Below are positions 43,228 to 52,173 of a stretch of 64,000 nucleotides of DNA, in pieces. The stretch lies in contig CBDAPE010000019.1 in the NCBI GenBank assembly GCA_965198325.1, forward strand, positions 496,001 to 560,000, given 5' to 3'. This stretch comes from CBDAPE01 sp965198325. Its GTDB lineage: Bacteria > Pseudomonadota > Alphaproteobacteria > UBA828 > JAPUJA01. The notes beneath the pieces were generated by a model. That model made no database searches. It was not told where the DNA came from and worked only from the letters and a program-made list of their open reading frames with translations. The position numbers were made by a program, and so were the translations under genes. Each line of letters begins with the position of its first letter. Position 1 is the first letter of the stretch.

Positions 43228-44049
43228 TCATTCTTTGAGCGATTCGATCGTCGCATCCGATCGGAGAGATTCGGAAAGCTCGCCAATGACCTTCTCCGCC
43301 TCCTGATTGCGCAACTGCTCGCCGACTTCGTCAAAGGCCGGCGGCGGAGACATTCGCCGATACTCCACCCCGATGACATGCCATCCAAACGAGGACTCGA
43401 CGGGTGCAGACGTCATTTCGCCGGGCTCCATCGCGAACGCTGCCTCAGCGAATACTGGGATCATATCGCCCTGGCGACGGAAGTAGCCCAGATCGCCTCC
43501 AACTTCGCTCGACGGCCCAATTGACCGGGTTCGCGCAAGTTCTTCGAAGTCCGCGCCCTCATCAAGTTCCGCAATGACCGCCAATGCATCTGCTTCAGAT
43601 TCGAGGAGAATATGTCGGGCGCGTACCTCCTCTTCGGGTTGCCAAGCTGCAATCAGATCCTCATAGGCCGCCCGTAGCCGTTCGTCACTGAGTTCCAGAT
43701 CAACGAGATAGGTGAGATAAACTTGTTCAAGTATGGATTCGGTCTGAAACGCGATCTGCCGCCGAACGGATTCGTCTTTGTCCAGACCCAGATCCCGGGT
43801 GCGCTCCGCAATGAGCTTACGATCAATCAGCGAGTTGAGCAGTTGCGGGTAAAGCACCTCCATCGGCAACTGCTGATATTCAGCTGGAAGGCTCTCATGC
43901 AACATGAGGATGTCCGTAACATAGATCTTCTGGCCGTTGACGGTAATGATCACCGTTTCGTTCGGTGTAGCACTGCCATCGCTCTGCGCGTGGGCGCCGC
44001 CGGCAACAACGACGAACAGGATCGCCACCAGGAAGCGTCGCAGTTTCAT
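43228..44049 (-). CDS. Parvulin-type peptidyl-prolyl isomerase (PpiC/SurA-like), exported
   Basis: 273 residues; the signal peptide is FLVAILFVVVAGGAHA. A SurA_N-like helical chaperone part (NSLIDRKLIAERTRDLGL) is followed by the rotamase domain: VRARHILLESEADA, FEELARTRSIGPSSEVGGDLG, and FGWHVIGVEYRR. Helps outer-membrane or periplasmic protein folding. ATG 44049 has GGAG upstream. Its upstream region (44050-44246) is shared with the divergent ammonia-lyase gene and contains no motif I can name. Confidence 0.93.
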   Translation of the reverse strand: MKLRRFLVAILFVVVAGGAHAQSDGSATPNETVIITVNGQKIYVTDILMLHESLPAEYQQLPMEVLYPQLLNSLIDRKLIAERTRDLGLDKDESVRRQIAFQTESILEQVYLTYLVDLELSDERLRAAYEDLIAAWQPEEEVRARHILLESEADALAVIAELDEGADFEELARTRSIGPSSEVGGDLGYFRRQGDMIPVFAEAAFAMEPGEMTSAPVESSFGWHVIGVEYRRMSPPPAFDEVGEQLRNQEAEKVIGELSESLRSDATIESLKE

Positions 44050-44246
44050 CGTTGTTCTCTCCTTGGATTGAGATAACCCGTGATTTGCGAAGCAGTTTGA
44101 GACATCGCGTTCGCCATGAGCACAGATTTCGCTTATCGGTCTCCGCTCAGATTAACCCCAAGGGTAGTACACTGTGGGATGAATGACACGACGAATAGCG
44201 CTTGTGCCATCTTGCTGTGCAAGCGAAGTTTCGATACGGAGAACCC

Positions 44247-45485
44247 ATGACAGACTCTGAGATGGCCGCCGCGCAATTCGAAACGAGACTGATACACAAC
44301 AAAATTGGAGATGATCCAAAGTTCCGGGTGGCACCAGCCCCCGATGTTCTCGATGAGCCGGGCGCGATCCGCGCGTGGGATGAAATTACGTCATGGCCGA
44401 ATTATCGCAGTACACCTCTGCATCGACTTCCCGGGCTTGCTCATTGGCTGGGCATCGCCGAACTCTGCTACAAGGACGAGGGCGAGCGCTTCGACTTGGG
44501 CAGTTTCAAGGCCTTGGGCGGCGCGTACGGTGTCTACCGACAACTTGTTCGACTAATCGAAGAGAATGAACCCGATGGTGCAGTAACATCGGAGGTCTTG
44601 ATCGCTGGTCACTTCGTTGACGCCGTAAAAACGGTGACCGTCTGCTGCGCCACCGACGGAAATCACGGTCGGTCCGTCGCCTGGGGCGCCCAGTTATTCG
44701 GCTGCGATTGTGTGATATTTGTGCCCAGCGCTGTCAGCGCCGGCCGCAAGAAAGCGATCGAATCTTATGGCGCGACTGTCTTTCAGCTCGATGGAAATTA
44801 TGACGAGGCTGTTCGGCACGCTCAGAACGAAGCCAAACGAAATGGCTGGTATGTGATTTCGGACACCTCTTACGAGGGTTACGTCGAAACGCCACGCGAC
44901 GTGATGCAAGGTTATACGGTCATGGCTCGCGAGGCATTCTCCGAGTTTGGCCCGGGGCAGCCACCGACGCACATTTTTGTCCAGGGCGGCGTCGGGGGTC
45001 TGGCGGCCGCCGTCTGCACGCAATCCTGGCGTATGTTCGGAGTCGATCGACCCCGGATTGTGGTAGTGGAACCTGAAAACGCGGATTGTATTCGCCAAAG
45101 TCTGGCGAGCGGCCAAAGGATCGTGGTAGACGGCGATCTGGAAACCGTGATGGCCGGGCTCTCTGCGGGTGAGGTATCACTCCTGGCGTGGAAAGTGTTG
45201 AAGCACTGCGCTAATGATGCCATGACGGTCCCAGACGAGTTGGCGCGCCAAGCGATGCGGATCCTGGCTCAGGGAACGGATAATGGTGTTTCAATCGTTG
45301 CCGGTGAGTCTGCTGTGGCAGGGCTGGCCGCCCTGCTGTTGGTTGAAGATGACGCGCTGACGCGACGCGCCTTGGGCCTAACACCCCATTCGATAGTCCT
45401 TCTCTTCGGGACTGAGGGCGCCACGGATCCTTCAATCTACGAGGAGATCGTCGGCCTGACACCTGAAGTGGTTCGCCAGGCCTAA
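44247..45485 (+). CDS. Diaminopropionate ammonia-lyase
   Basis: 412 residues from ATG 44247 with CGGAG upstream. PLP-dependent fold type II: the Schiff-base Lys is in FDLGSFKALGGAYG, the phosphate/glycine loop is in CCATDGNHGRSVAWGA and the QGGVGGLAAAV motif. It converts 2,3-diaminopropionate to pyruvate and two ammonia. The CATDGNHG sequence and YEGYVETPRDVMQGY segment match this enzyme rather than threonine dehydratase. It ends 23 bp before the converging gene at 45508. Confidence 0.93.
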   Translation: MTDSEMAAAQFETRLIHNKIGDDPKFRVAPAPDVLDEPGAIRAWDEITSWPNYRSTPLHRLPGLAHWLGIAELCYKDEGERFDLGSFKALGGAYGVYRQLVRLIEENEPDGAVTSEVLIAGHFVDAVKTVTVCCATDGNHGRSVAWGAQLFGCDCVIFVPSAVSAGRKKAIESYGATVFQLDGNYDEAVRHAQNEAKRNGWYVISDTSYEGYVETPRDVMQGYTVMAREAFSEFGPGQPPTHIFVQGGVGGLAAAVCTQSWRMFGVDRPRIVVVEPENADCIRQSLASGQRIVVDGDLETVMAGLSAGEVSLLAWKVLKHCANDAMTVPDELARQAMRILAQGTDNGVSIVAGESAVAGLAALLLVEDDALTRRALGLTPHSIVLLFGTEGATDPSIYEEIVGLTPEVVRQA

Positions 45486-45507
45486 CTCTCGTGGCGGAAA
45501 CCTTGAT

Positions 45508-45789
45508 CTAGTCAGCGAGCCCGCCTTGGATGTCCTTGACAACCACTGGCAGGACTTTCTCGCGTAACAGACGAAACAAACCTGCTGCGTCCATCTCTTG
45601 CTGATAGCGGCATTGGGCCTCTTGGGATTGCAATTCTTCGGTGATTTGTTCCACGATGTTACCAAGTGTCTGCCGACCACCGATCGAGACCCCGGTGTCC
45701 TTCTGGATTTTCAGACGATCCTGCAACCGGCCCATCAGTTTCTGCTTGAGGCCCACCTTGAGTTGGGCCATTTGTTTGTCATCGGCCAT
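45508..45789 (-). CDS. Small helical hypothetical protein (93 aa)
   Basis: ATG 45789 with AAGGG upstream; a longer frame to 45930 is less likely. The protein is charged and mostly helical (MAQLKVGLKQKLMGRLQDRL; then LGNIVEQITEELQSQEAQ) without signal or membrane segment. No family recognised. The start is 173 bp from the left end of the second IS21 copy, which does not interrupt it. Confidence 0.6.
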   Translation of the reverse strand: MADDKQMAQLKVGLKQKLMGRLQDRLKIQKDTGVSIGGRQTLGNIVEQITEELQSQEAQCRYQQEMDAAGLFRLLREKVLPVVVKDIQGGLAD

Positions 45790-46079
45790 GTCAACGCCCT
45801 TGTCGGCACGCGATAGCGTCGTGGGCTTTTGGCACCAGCCCGTGTCCAACTTACCAGAAATTAACACGCACAACTGAATTTCCAGGATCGACGGTTGTTG
45901 CGCGACCTCCCCACCCGGATAATCGGTCACATAATTTCATTCTGACGTCAAACGGGGGCGATTGAGAACGGCGGCGCAATAATCCCCCATTGAAGCGGCC
46001 GGTTGATCCGGCTGTGGCGGACCAAAAAGGGACCGTCTATAGCCTTCGGTCAGAGTTACTCTGACTGGAAGGCGGGGGG

Positions 46080-47579
46080 ATGTATCGAGTGGATTTGTAC
46101 GCACGGGTTCGGCGGGCGTGCCGTGTCGATAGGATGAGCGTCCACGAGGCGTCGCGGGTGTTTGGTGTGGACCGCAAGACGGTCCGTAAGATGCTGTCGT
46201 TCTCGGTGCCGCCAGGATATCGCCGAAGCACGCCGCCCCGGCGACCGAAGCTGGATCCGTTCACGGGGATCATCGATCGGATCCTGGAGGATGATCGGAC
46301 CAGTCACCGCAAACAACGGCACACTGCAAAGCGCATCTTCGACCGTCTCCGGGACGAGTACGGCTTTACGGGCGGGTACACCATCGTGAAGGACTCCGTT
46401 CGCGAGCGGCGGCTTCGGTCACGTGAGGTGTTTGTGCCGCTCGTCCATTCCCCCGGTCACGCCCAGGCGGACTTCGGTGAGGCGATGGCGGTGATCGGCG
46501 GCGTGTCGCGCAAGGTCCACTTCCTTGCCTTCGACCTTCCCCACAGCGATGGTTGTTTTGTGAAAGCCTATCCGGCGGAGACGACCGAGGCCTTTTGCGA
46601 TGGTCACAATGCGGCATTCGCCTTCTTCGGCGGCGTTCCCACATCCATCCTGTACGACAACACCAAGCTGGCTGTTGCCCGGGTCCTGGGAGATGGCAAG
46701 CGGCCGCGAACGCGCGTCTTCACGGAGTTGCAATCCCACTATCTGTTCGAGGACAGGTTCGGCCGACCGGGCAAGGGGAATGACAAGGGCAAAGTCGAGG
46801 GACTGGTTGGCTTCATCCGGCGGGACTTCCTGGTCCCGATCCCGCGGGCCGAGAGCTTCGAGGCTCTCAACGGTGCTCTCGCCGAACGGTGTTGCCGGCG
46901 CCGGGCCGCACGGCTGCGGGGTCACAAGGAAACCATCAGCGAGCGCCTCGAACGGGACCGTCAAGTTCTCTTGCCATTGCCGCCTGCTCCCTATGATGCC
47001 TGCGACAAGCGTCCCGGAAGGGCGAGCTCACTGTCGCTGGTGCGTTACCGCGGCCACGACTACTCGGTGCCCGTAGCATACGGGCACCGCGAGGTGCTGA
47101 TCCGCGGCTATGTCGACGAGGTGATGATCTCTTGCGGCGCCGAAGTGATCGCCCGGCACCGCCGGTCCTATGACAGCGCGGACCTGATCTTCGACCCGCT
47201 GCATTACCTGCCCTTGACCGAGCAGAAGATCAGCGCCCTCGACCAGGCCGCGCCGTTGGCGGGCTGGGACCTGCCCGATAGCTTCATCACCCTGCGACGC
47301 CTCCTCGAAGCTCGCATGGGCAAGGCAGGCAAGCGCGAGTACGTCCAGGTGCTCCGTCTGCTGGAGAGCTTCCGGCTCGAGGAGCTGACGGCAGCGGTCG
47401 ACGATGCGCTCAGGATCGGCGCCATCGGCTTCGATGCCGTCAAGCACCTGGTGCTGTGCCGCATCGAGCGGCGGCCGCCCCGGCTCAACCTCGAGGTCTA
47501 TCCGTACCTGCCGCGCGCCCGGGTCGCGACCACGTCTGCCAAGTCGTACATGAGCCTGCTGCCGGGGCTCCGTGCATGA
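46080..47579 (+). CDS. istA: IS21-family transposase IstA (copy 2)
   Basis: 499 residues, same length and motifs as copy 1: the HTH (EASRVFGVDRKTVRKML), QADFGEAM, ILYDNTKLAV and GKVEGLVGFIRR. Many scattered substitutions relative to copy 1 show that this istA is not a recent duplicate. The stop overlaps the istB start at 47576. Confidence 0.93.
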   Translation: MYRVDLYARVRRACRVDRMSVHEASRVFGVDRKTVRKMLSFSVPPGYRRSTPPRRPKLDPFTGIIDRILEDDRTSHRKQRHTAKRIFDRLRDEYGFTGGYTIVKDSVRERRLRSREVFVPLVHSPGHAQADFGEAMAVIGGVSRKVHFLAFDLPHSDGCFVKAYPAETTEAFCDGHNAAFAFFGGVPTSILYDNTKLAVARVLGDGKRPRTRVFTELQSHYLFEDRFGRPGKGNDKGKVEGLVGFIRRDFLVPIPRAESFEALNGALAERCCRRRAARLRGHKETISERLERDRQVLLPLPPAPYDACDKRPGRASSLSLVRYRGHDYSVPVAYGHREVLIRGYVDEVMISCGAEVIARHRRSYDSADLIFDPLHYLPLTEQKISALDQAAPLAGWDLPDSFITLRRLLEARMGKAGKREYVQVLRLLESFRLEELTAAVDDALRIGAIGFDAVKHLVLCRIERRPPRLNLEVYPYLPRARVATTSAKSYMSLLPGLRA

Positions 47580-48338
47580 CCGACGCACCACAGCTGCTGC
47601 TCGCCCACCACCTCAAGACGCTCAAGCTTCCGACCTTCGCGAGAGTACGACAAGATCGCCCGGCAGTGCGCCTCTGAAGGCGTCGACCACGTTCGCTATC
47701 TCTTGCGTCTGGCCGAGCTCGAGCTGATCGACCGCGAGCGCCGCATGGTCGAGCGGCGCATCAAGGCGGCGCGCTTCCCCGTGATCAAGAGCCTCGATAG
47801 CTTCGATTTCAAGGTCATCCCCTCGCTCAACAAGACGCTGGTCCTGGAGCTCGCCCGCTGCGCGTACATCGAGCGCCGCGAGAACCTCATCGCGCTCGGC
47901 AACAGTGGCACCGGCAAGACCCACATCGCCCTCGGTCTCGGCTTGGCGGCCTGCCAGAAGGGCCTCTCGGTCGGCTTCATCACCGCCGCCGCGCTGGTCC
48001 ACGAGCTCATCGAGGCCCGCGATGACAAGCAGCTGCTGAGGTTCCAGAAGAAGCTCGCCACCTACAAGCTTCTGATCATCGACGAGCTCGGCTTCGTGCC
48101 GCTGTCCAAGACCGGTGCCGAGCTCCTGTTCGAGGTGTTCAGCCAACGCTACGAGCGCGGCTCGACCCTGGTCACCACCAATCTGCCGTTCGACGAATGG
48201 ACCGAGGTGTTCGGCTCCGAGCGGCTTACCGGCGCTCTCCTCGACCGCCTCACCCACCACGTCAACATCCTCGAGATGAACGGCGACAGCTATCGGCTCA
48301 ACCAGAGCCGCAGGCGTCAAACCCCGACGGCGAACTGA
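47576..48338 (+). pseudogene. istB: IstB helper ATPase, frameshifted (copy 2)
   Basis: Starts at ATG 47576. After LKTLKLPT the sequence CTTCGCGAG replaces GTCCTGAGGGAG of copy 1 and is one base shorter, so the frame is lost at about 47636; the rest continues in another frame from about 47650 to 48338. Walker A (GNSGTGKTH) and Walker B (LLIIDELGF) lie after the lesion. The post-lesion part differs from copy 1 by only a few residues. Confidence 0.9.
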
Positions 48339-48529
48339 ACCGACCACCCAGCCCTCGCTTGACCCCGTGGGCCCACAGGTCCCCCCCCCGCGCACCGCCG
48401 CGTCAGCCTGTTGAGGGCACGTCGCGTTGCGCGCGGGGCCCGCCCATGGACTACGGGGACAAGCCCGCAGCCGCCAGGTGGTCCCTTTTTACTCCGCCAC
48501 GGCGGTCGCTTTTTGCTCCGCCGTTGACA

Positions 48530-48788
48530 CCACTTCGAAGAACGGAACGATTGCCGGTCTGATCTTGTCGCGGCATACGTTCATCACCCATTCTTCGAGG
48601 TCGTGCCGCATCAGACCCGTGATTGTTCCGTCGTCTTCTACGCCAAGCAGCACCATGCCGCCCTGTAGGTTCGAGAAAGCGACCAGCTCCTTCGCGAGGT
48701 CCTGCGTGCGTAGATCATCCCTCTTGAATTCCACCCCGGAATTCTCGCCGCTCGCTATGATTTCCAGCAATTCGGTGCGTGTCGTCAT
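48530..48788 (-). pseudogene. AlbA_2/Schlafen-type DNA-binding protein, 3' truncated by IS21
   Basis: ATG 48788 follows the TrlF gene directly. The N-terminal ~85 residues show the AlbA_2 (Schlafen AAA_4) pattern: ASGENSGVEFKRDDL, LAKELVAFSNLQGG and VLLGVEDDGTITGL. Native sequence ends at the IS21 boundary after PFFEVV; the IS adds about 12 codons before a stop at 48489. Full-length relatives are about 200-500 residues, so the C-terminal part is lost. The domain is often found in defence and regulatory proteins. Third gene of a minus-strand unit with RHH and TrlF. Confidence 0.85.
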
Positions 48789-51487
48789 GCCTCAGAACCC
48801 GTACTTGGAGCGTCGCATCTCGAACGCGGCCTTGCCGCCTTCGAGGATTTCCTCGACCAGTTCGCGCACGGGTCTGGAGTCGATGGAGGCATATGCCTCG
48901 GCGCGATCCGCGCCTGGCCCTCCCTGGCCTCGCCTGACGCAGCGAGGCCGAGGATGAGTTCGGCATCGCCGAGGACCGGGATGTTGGCGTTGTGCGTCGA
49001 GAAGACAAACTGGCGGCGGCGATTTTCCTGCCGCATGATCGGCACCACGCTCTCCGTGATGAAGCGGTTGTCGAGATCGTCTTCAGGCTGATCGACGACA
49101 AGCGGCGCTTCCGATTCAAGCAGCAGGAGCAACAGGACGGCTGTTGCCTTTTGGCCGGTCGAGAGCGCTTGAAGCGTCTGCCAATTGGCCGGTTCCCCGT
49201 CGGGAGCGGTGTTTAACTGGATCTCCGTTGTCGCAGGCAATTCGAGCTCTTCGATACGCATGAACAGGTCCAGGTCGGCTTGTGCGATCCGCTCGGCCGC
49301 ACCGGACGGCAGGTTGTAGTGCTTCCTGAGCGCTTCCTTGCCTGCCCGGCACTGCTGCGCAAGTTCCGGCAGGGACAGCTGGTCATGTCCACGCAGGCGA
49401 TCCAGCGCGGCGGCAAGATTGCCGCCGATCTCTCGCAGGAGTCGTTCGAGCGGGTCACGGTTTCCGGCCATCATAACCCTGACCTGCACCCTGTCACGGA
49501 GCTTCCGGGATACCCGCTTCGCTGCGGTCTCGACTTGCCTGTACTCGGCTGCCTTAATGTCTTCCCACTCGGCCAAAAGGTTGCGGCGCTGGGCCTCGTG
49601 CGCTTCCAGATCGCGCTTGAGGCGTTCCATCTTGTCGTTCAGCGGGCGTAACTCCTCGATTTGCTGGCGAAGCTGGATGAATTCCGTGCCGTCGATCTTC
49701 GATTCCTGGAGTTCGCGCAGGAGCTTTTCGTAGGTTTCCTCGATTGCGGTCTTGCGCTCGTTCCAGCGCGATTTGGTCTGCGCAATCGCGTGATCGGTTT
49801 CGGCAAGAGCCTTGCCGAACTGTTCGCCGAGTGTCTCCAGTTTCGTGCTCAGCGTTCTGAGGATTCCCTGGATTTCGGAAAGGATGTCGGAGTTCGGCAG
49901 CCCTTCGAGGGTCTTGCTGGAAACGAACGCTGTGTCGACGGGCAATCCTTCGGTGAGTTCATTGTGGAGGGTACGGTACTGGTCAAGCCGTTCCTCCAGG
50001 TTGGGAAAGAGCCGTTCCTCACGAACGAGCAGGCTCTTTTCCTTCAGCCGTTCTTCGAGCCCGGCCTGCTGGAACCGCTTTTGCGTCTCTTCGAGACCCG
50101 GTAGCGCCGCAAGCCGTTCGTCAAGACGCTGCAGCTCACGGCGCACATCCACGATCCGGCTGCGCGAACGCTCCAGTTCCAGGCAAACCTGGGATTTCCG
50201 TCCTGAAAGGGTGGGGTCCCAGTCAACGAAGCGCTCCAGCAACAGCGTAAGTTTCTCGGGACTCTTCGTGAGTTCGGATATTTCGTGCTGCCCGAAGACT
50301 TCCACGCCCGGCATCACGTCACGCGGGGACAAGGTCAGGACCTCCCCCGCTTCGTCCCTCACGACGGGCGGATTCGGCACCGATCTCTCAATCGTGTAGC
50401 AACGCTTGGAGGGCTTGTGCGATCGCACAAGCGACGAGACCTTCGTGCCGGATTGCAGGACGTGGCGGATCACGCCCTCATGGGCCTTCTGCGCTTCCTC
50501 GCCGAGAGGATCGAGACCGAGCGCATAGCGTATGCTTTCGATCATTGTCGATTTGCCGGTGCCTCGTCCGCCTACCAGCACATTCAGGTTTTCATTGAAA
50601 TGCACGGTCGTGTCGCGGAGGAACCCGCCTTCCCAAGTCATCGCGAGGAACTCGGCATGGGGTTCGGGCTTCAGATCGCTGTGCAGACGGACCCGGGAGT
50701 CCGGGTCGAGAAACGCCTGCCGGAACGCTTCGACCGAGACGGTGGACATCTTGATGAAGCAGGAGGCACCGTCCTTCTTCAGGTCCTCCGGGTCGTTGAC
50801 GTCCGAGGCGTTCAGAATGGCAAGTGAGCAGTCGCGCCTGTGCTGGGCGTCCTTGTTTTCGAGGATCGGCCTGATCCTGTCCGGCGCGTCACTGACCGGA
50901 CCTGGCGGCCCGCAGGCAAGCAGGTCGGGATTGGTCCAGACATTGACTCTCGATTGCCCCGAGAGCTTTCTGAGTAATCCGCCTTCGGAGGCTACATGGG
51001 CGGCGATGCACACTGCGCCCCAGTTCTTCGAGCATTCAAGCAGTTCGATGGAATCCTTGCTGCCCGTCGGTGACGGTTGATCGGTGTCGTGAATGCCGCA
51101 CTCCCCGATGAAACGCTCCAGGACTTCGTCCTTGTCCGGATCGAACAGGCACAGGAAATGAACGCCGTCTTTCGTGACGGCTTCGAAGCCGCTGAATGCA
51201 TAGAGATTCGCATTGCGCATTGCGCGCACGAGGCTCGCCGAATGCTTGACGCGGTAGTGATCCGTGACGGCGATGACCTCGATGCCGACTTCGAGGCAGG
51301 TTTCGATGATCGCCCTGTTGTATTCGTCTTCCGACTTGAAAGCGGTCGACTTGTTGTGCGTCTCAAGACAGGCGAACGGATTGACCTGCAAGGCGCAGCG
51401 GTAGAACCGCACACCGTCCGGAAGATTCAGTGCGGCCTGCATGCGATCCGAGAGCGGACGTGCCAGGCTGGTCGCCTCTGCGGTCAT
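48785..51487 (-). CDS. TrlF-family PHP/SMC-like ATPase, probable frameshift near the 3' end
   Basis: About 900 residues from ATG 51487 (GGAGAG upstream). An N-terminal PHP-like phosphoesterase part (VIAVTDHYRV at ~72-81, AAHVASEGG) is fused to an SMC/RecF-type ATPase: Walker A GGRGTGKST (306-314), a long coiled coil (~440-720), then signature-like LSTGQKATAVLLLLL, VVDQPEDDLDN and FSTHNANIPVLGDAE. From about 48900 the listed frame turns to poor sequence. The alternative frame reads EAYASIDSRPVRELVEEILE and ends KYGF at 48792, as in relatives, so a base was gained or lost there. TrlF-type ATPases occur in defence islands; the mechanism is unclear. Confidence 0.88.
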   Translation of the reverse strand: MTAEATSLARPLSDRMQAALNLPDGVRFYRCALQVNPFACLETHNKSTAFKSEDEYNRAIIETCLEVGIEVIAVTDHYRVKHSASLVRAMRNANLYAFSGFEAVTKDGVHFLCLFDPDKDEVLERFIGECGIHDTDQPSPTGSKDSIELLECSKNWGAVCIAAHVASEGGLLRKLSGQSRVNVWTNPDLLACGPPGPVSDAPDRIRPILENKDAQHRRDCSLAILNASDVNDPEDLKKDGASCFIKMSTVSVEAFRQAFLDPDSRVRLHSDLKPEPHAEFLAMTWEGGFLRDTTVHFNENLNVLVGGRGTGKSTMIESIRYALGLDPLGEEAQKAHEGVIRHVLQSGTKVSSLVRSHKPSKRCYTIERSVPNPPVVRDEAGEVLTLSPRDVMPGVEVFGQHEISELTKSPEKLTLLLERFVDWDPTLSGRKSQVCLELERSRSRIVDVRRELQRLDERLAALPGLEETQKRFQQAGLEERLKEKSLLVREERLFPNLEERLDQYRTLHNELTEGLPVDTAFVSSKTLEGLPNSDILSEIQGILRTLSTKLETLGEQFGKALAETDHAIAQTKSRWNERKTAIEETYEKLLRELQESKIDGTEFIQLRQQIEELRPLNDKMERLKRDLEAHEAQRRNLLAEWEDIKAAEYRQVETAAKRVSRKLRDRVQVRVMMAGNRDPLERLLREIGGNLAAALDRLRGHDQLSLPELAQQCRAGKEALRKHYNLPSGAAERIAQADLDLFMRIEELELPATTEIQLNTAPDGEPANWQTLQALSTGQKATAVLLLLLLESEAPLVVDQPEDDLDNRFITESVVPIMRQENRRRQFVFSTHNANIPVLGDAELILGLAASGEAREGQARIAPRHMPPSTPDPCANWSRKSSKAARPRSRCDAPSTGSEA

Positions 51488-51521
51488 CTGTGGCTCTCCG
51501 TCAATCTTACCGTGTCGAAGC

Positions 51522-51692
51522 TCATTCCTGCTCCGATTGTTCCTTTTGTTCGGCGACGTATCGCTCGACCGCGTCCCGCACAACCCATGCCAGGGACACC
51601 TTCTTCTGCCTGGCGAGCCGTTCCAGGACCTCGTAGATATCTGGTGGAAAGCTGATCGATGCACGCACCGATGCGGCCCCTTCGGGTTTCAT
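51522..51692 (-). CDS. Ribbon-helix-helix (CopG-type) protein
   Basis: 56 residues from ATG 51692 (AAGGGAG 11 nt upstream; ATG 51722 possible). Strand and two helices are clear: ASVRASISFPPDIYEVLERL and KVSLAWVVRDAVERYV, the standard RHH dimer for DNA binding. It lies 34 bp upstream of TrlF on the same strand and is probably its autoregulator or an antitoxin-like partner. Confidence 0.8.
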   Translation of the reverse strand: MKPEGAASVRASISFPPDIYEVLERLARQKKVSLAWVVRDAVERYVAEQKEQSEQE

Positions 51693-52173
51693 GCTTTGCC
51701 TGTCTCCCTTACGTCCGTCCATTGCATTGCGGCCCCAGACACGGTGTTCACCACAATACACCATGGTGGTGAAGAATGATAGTCCCAAAAAGGGTTGCTA
51801 GCCGCGGGTCAGGCCAAGGTCGGAAACGGGTTCTGCTATCTGCGCGTAGCGCTCGCAGAGTGTCCTCTCCGGCGCGGGTTCGGTCTTGCCTCACTTCAAA
51901 CACAGCGCCGCCGCGCGGCGTGCCGCGTTACGGCGGTGGAAGTGCTCAAGGTCCCGGCGCCGCAGCTTGTGGATATCGCGGTAAGGCACAACGGCCTCCT
52001 TCCTGCCAATCCGGAATGGGACGGAGGACGCCCGGCCGGTACGCTAGTGGCCAAAGCCTCGATTAGTCGCACTGACCAGCGATCATTACCTAGCTGTAAA
52101 GTTGGCTGCTGCTCGAAGATCGGTCATGGGCGTAGGACGAACGCATCGACTGGGACGGGGAGGAAGGGCAGCA
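51693..52173. other. 480-bp divergent region without a recognised gene
   Basis: Lies between the RHH gene (minus) and the gene at 52174 (plus). An open plus frame 51795-52250 exists but overlaps the next gene's start and has no family signature. A short near-palindrome ACCATGGT at about 51760 (CACCATGGTG) lies close upstream of the RHH start and could be an operator for it. Confidence 0.35.

Larger units (their letters stand above)
45963..48529 (+). mobile_element. IS21-family insertion sequence, copy 2
   Basis: Same terminal repeats as copy 1 (left TGAGAACGGCGGCGCAATAA; right end ...CCGTTGACA). istA is intact but diverged from copy 1; istB is nearly identical to copy 1 but frameshifted. No target duplication is seen (left GGGGCGAT, right CCACTTCG). 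The right end cuts the AlbA_2 gene. It probably depends on copy 1's IstB to move. Confidence 0.92.

Noticed and set aside
44211..44223. CTTGC-TGT-GCAAG palindrome upstream of the ammonia-lyase gene
   Set aside because: Too short to call an operator without comparison to other genomes.
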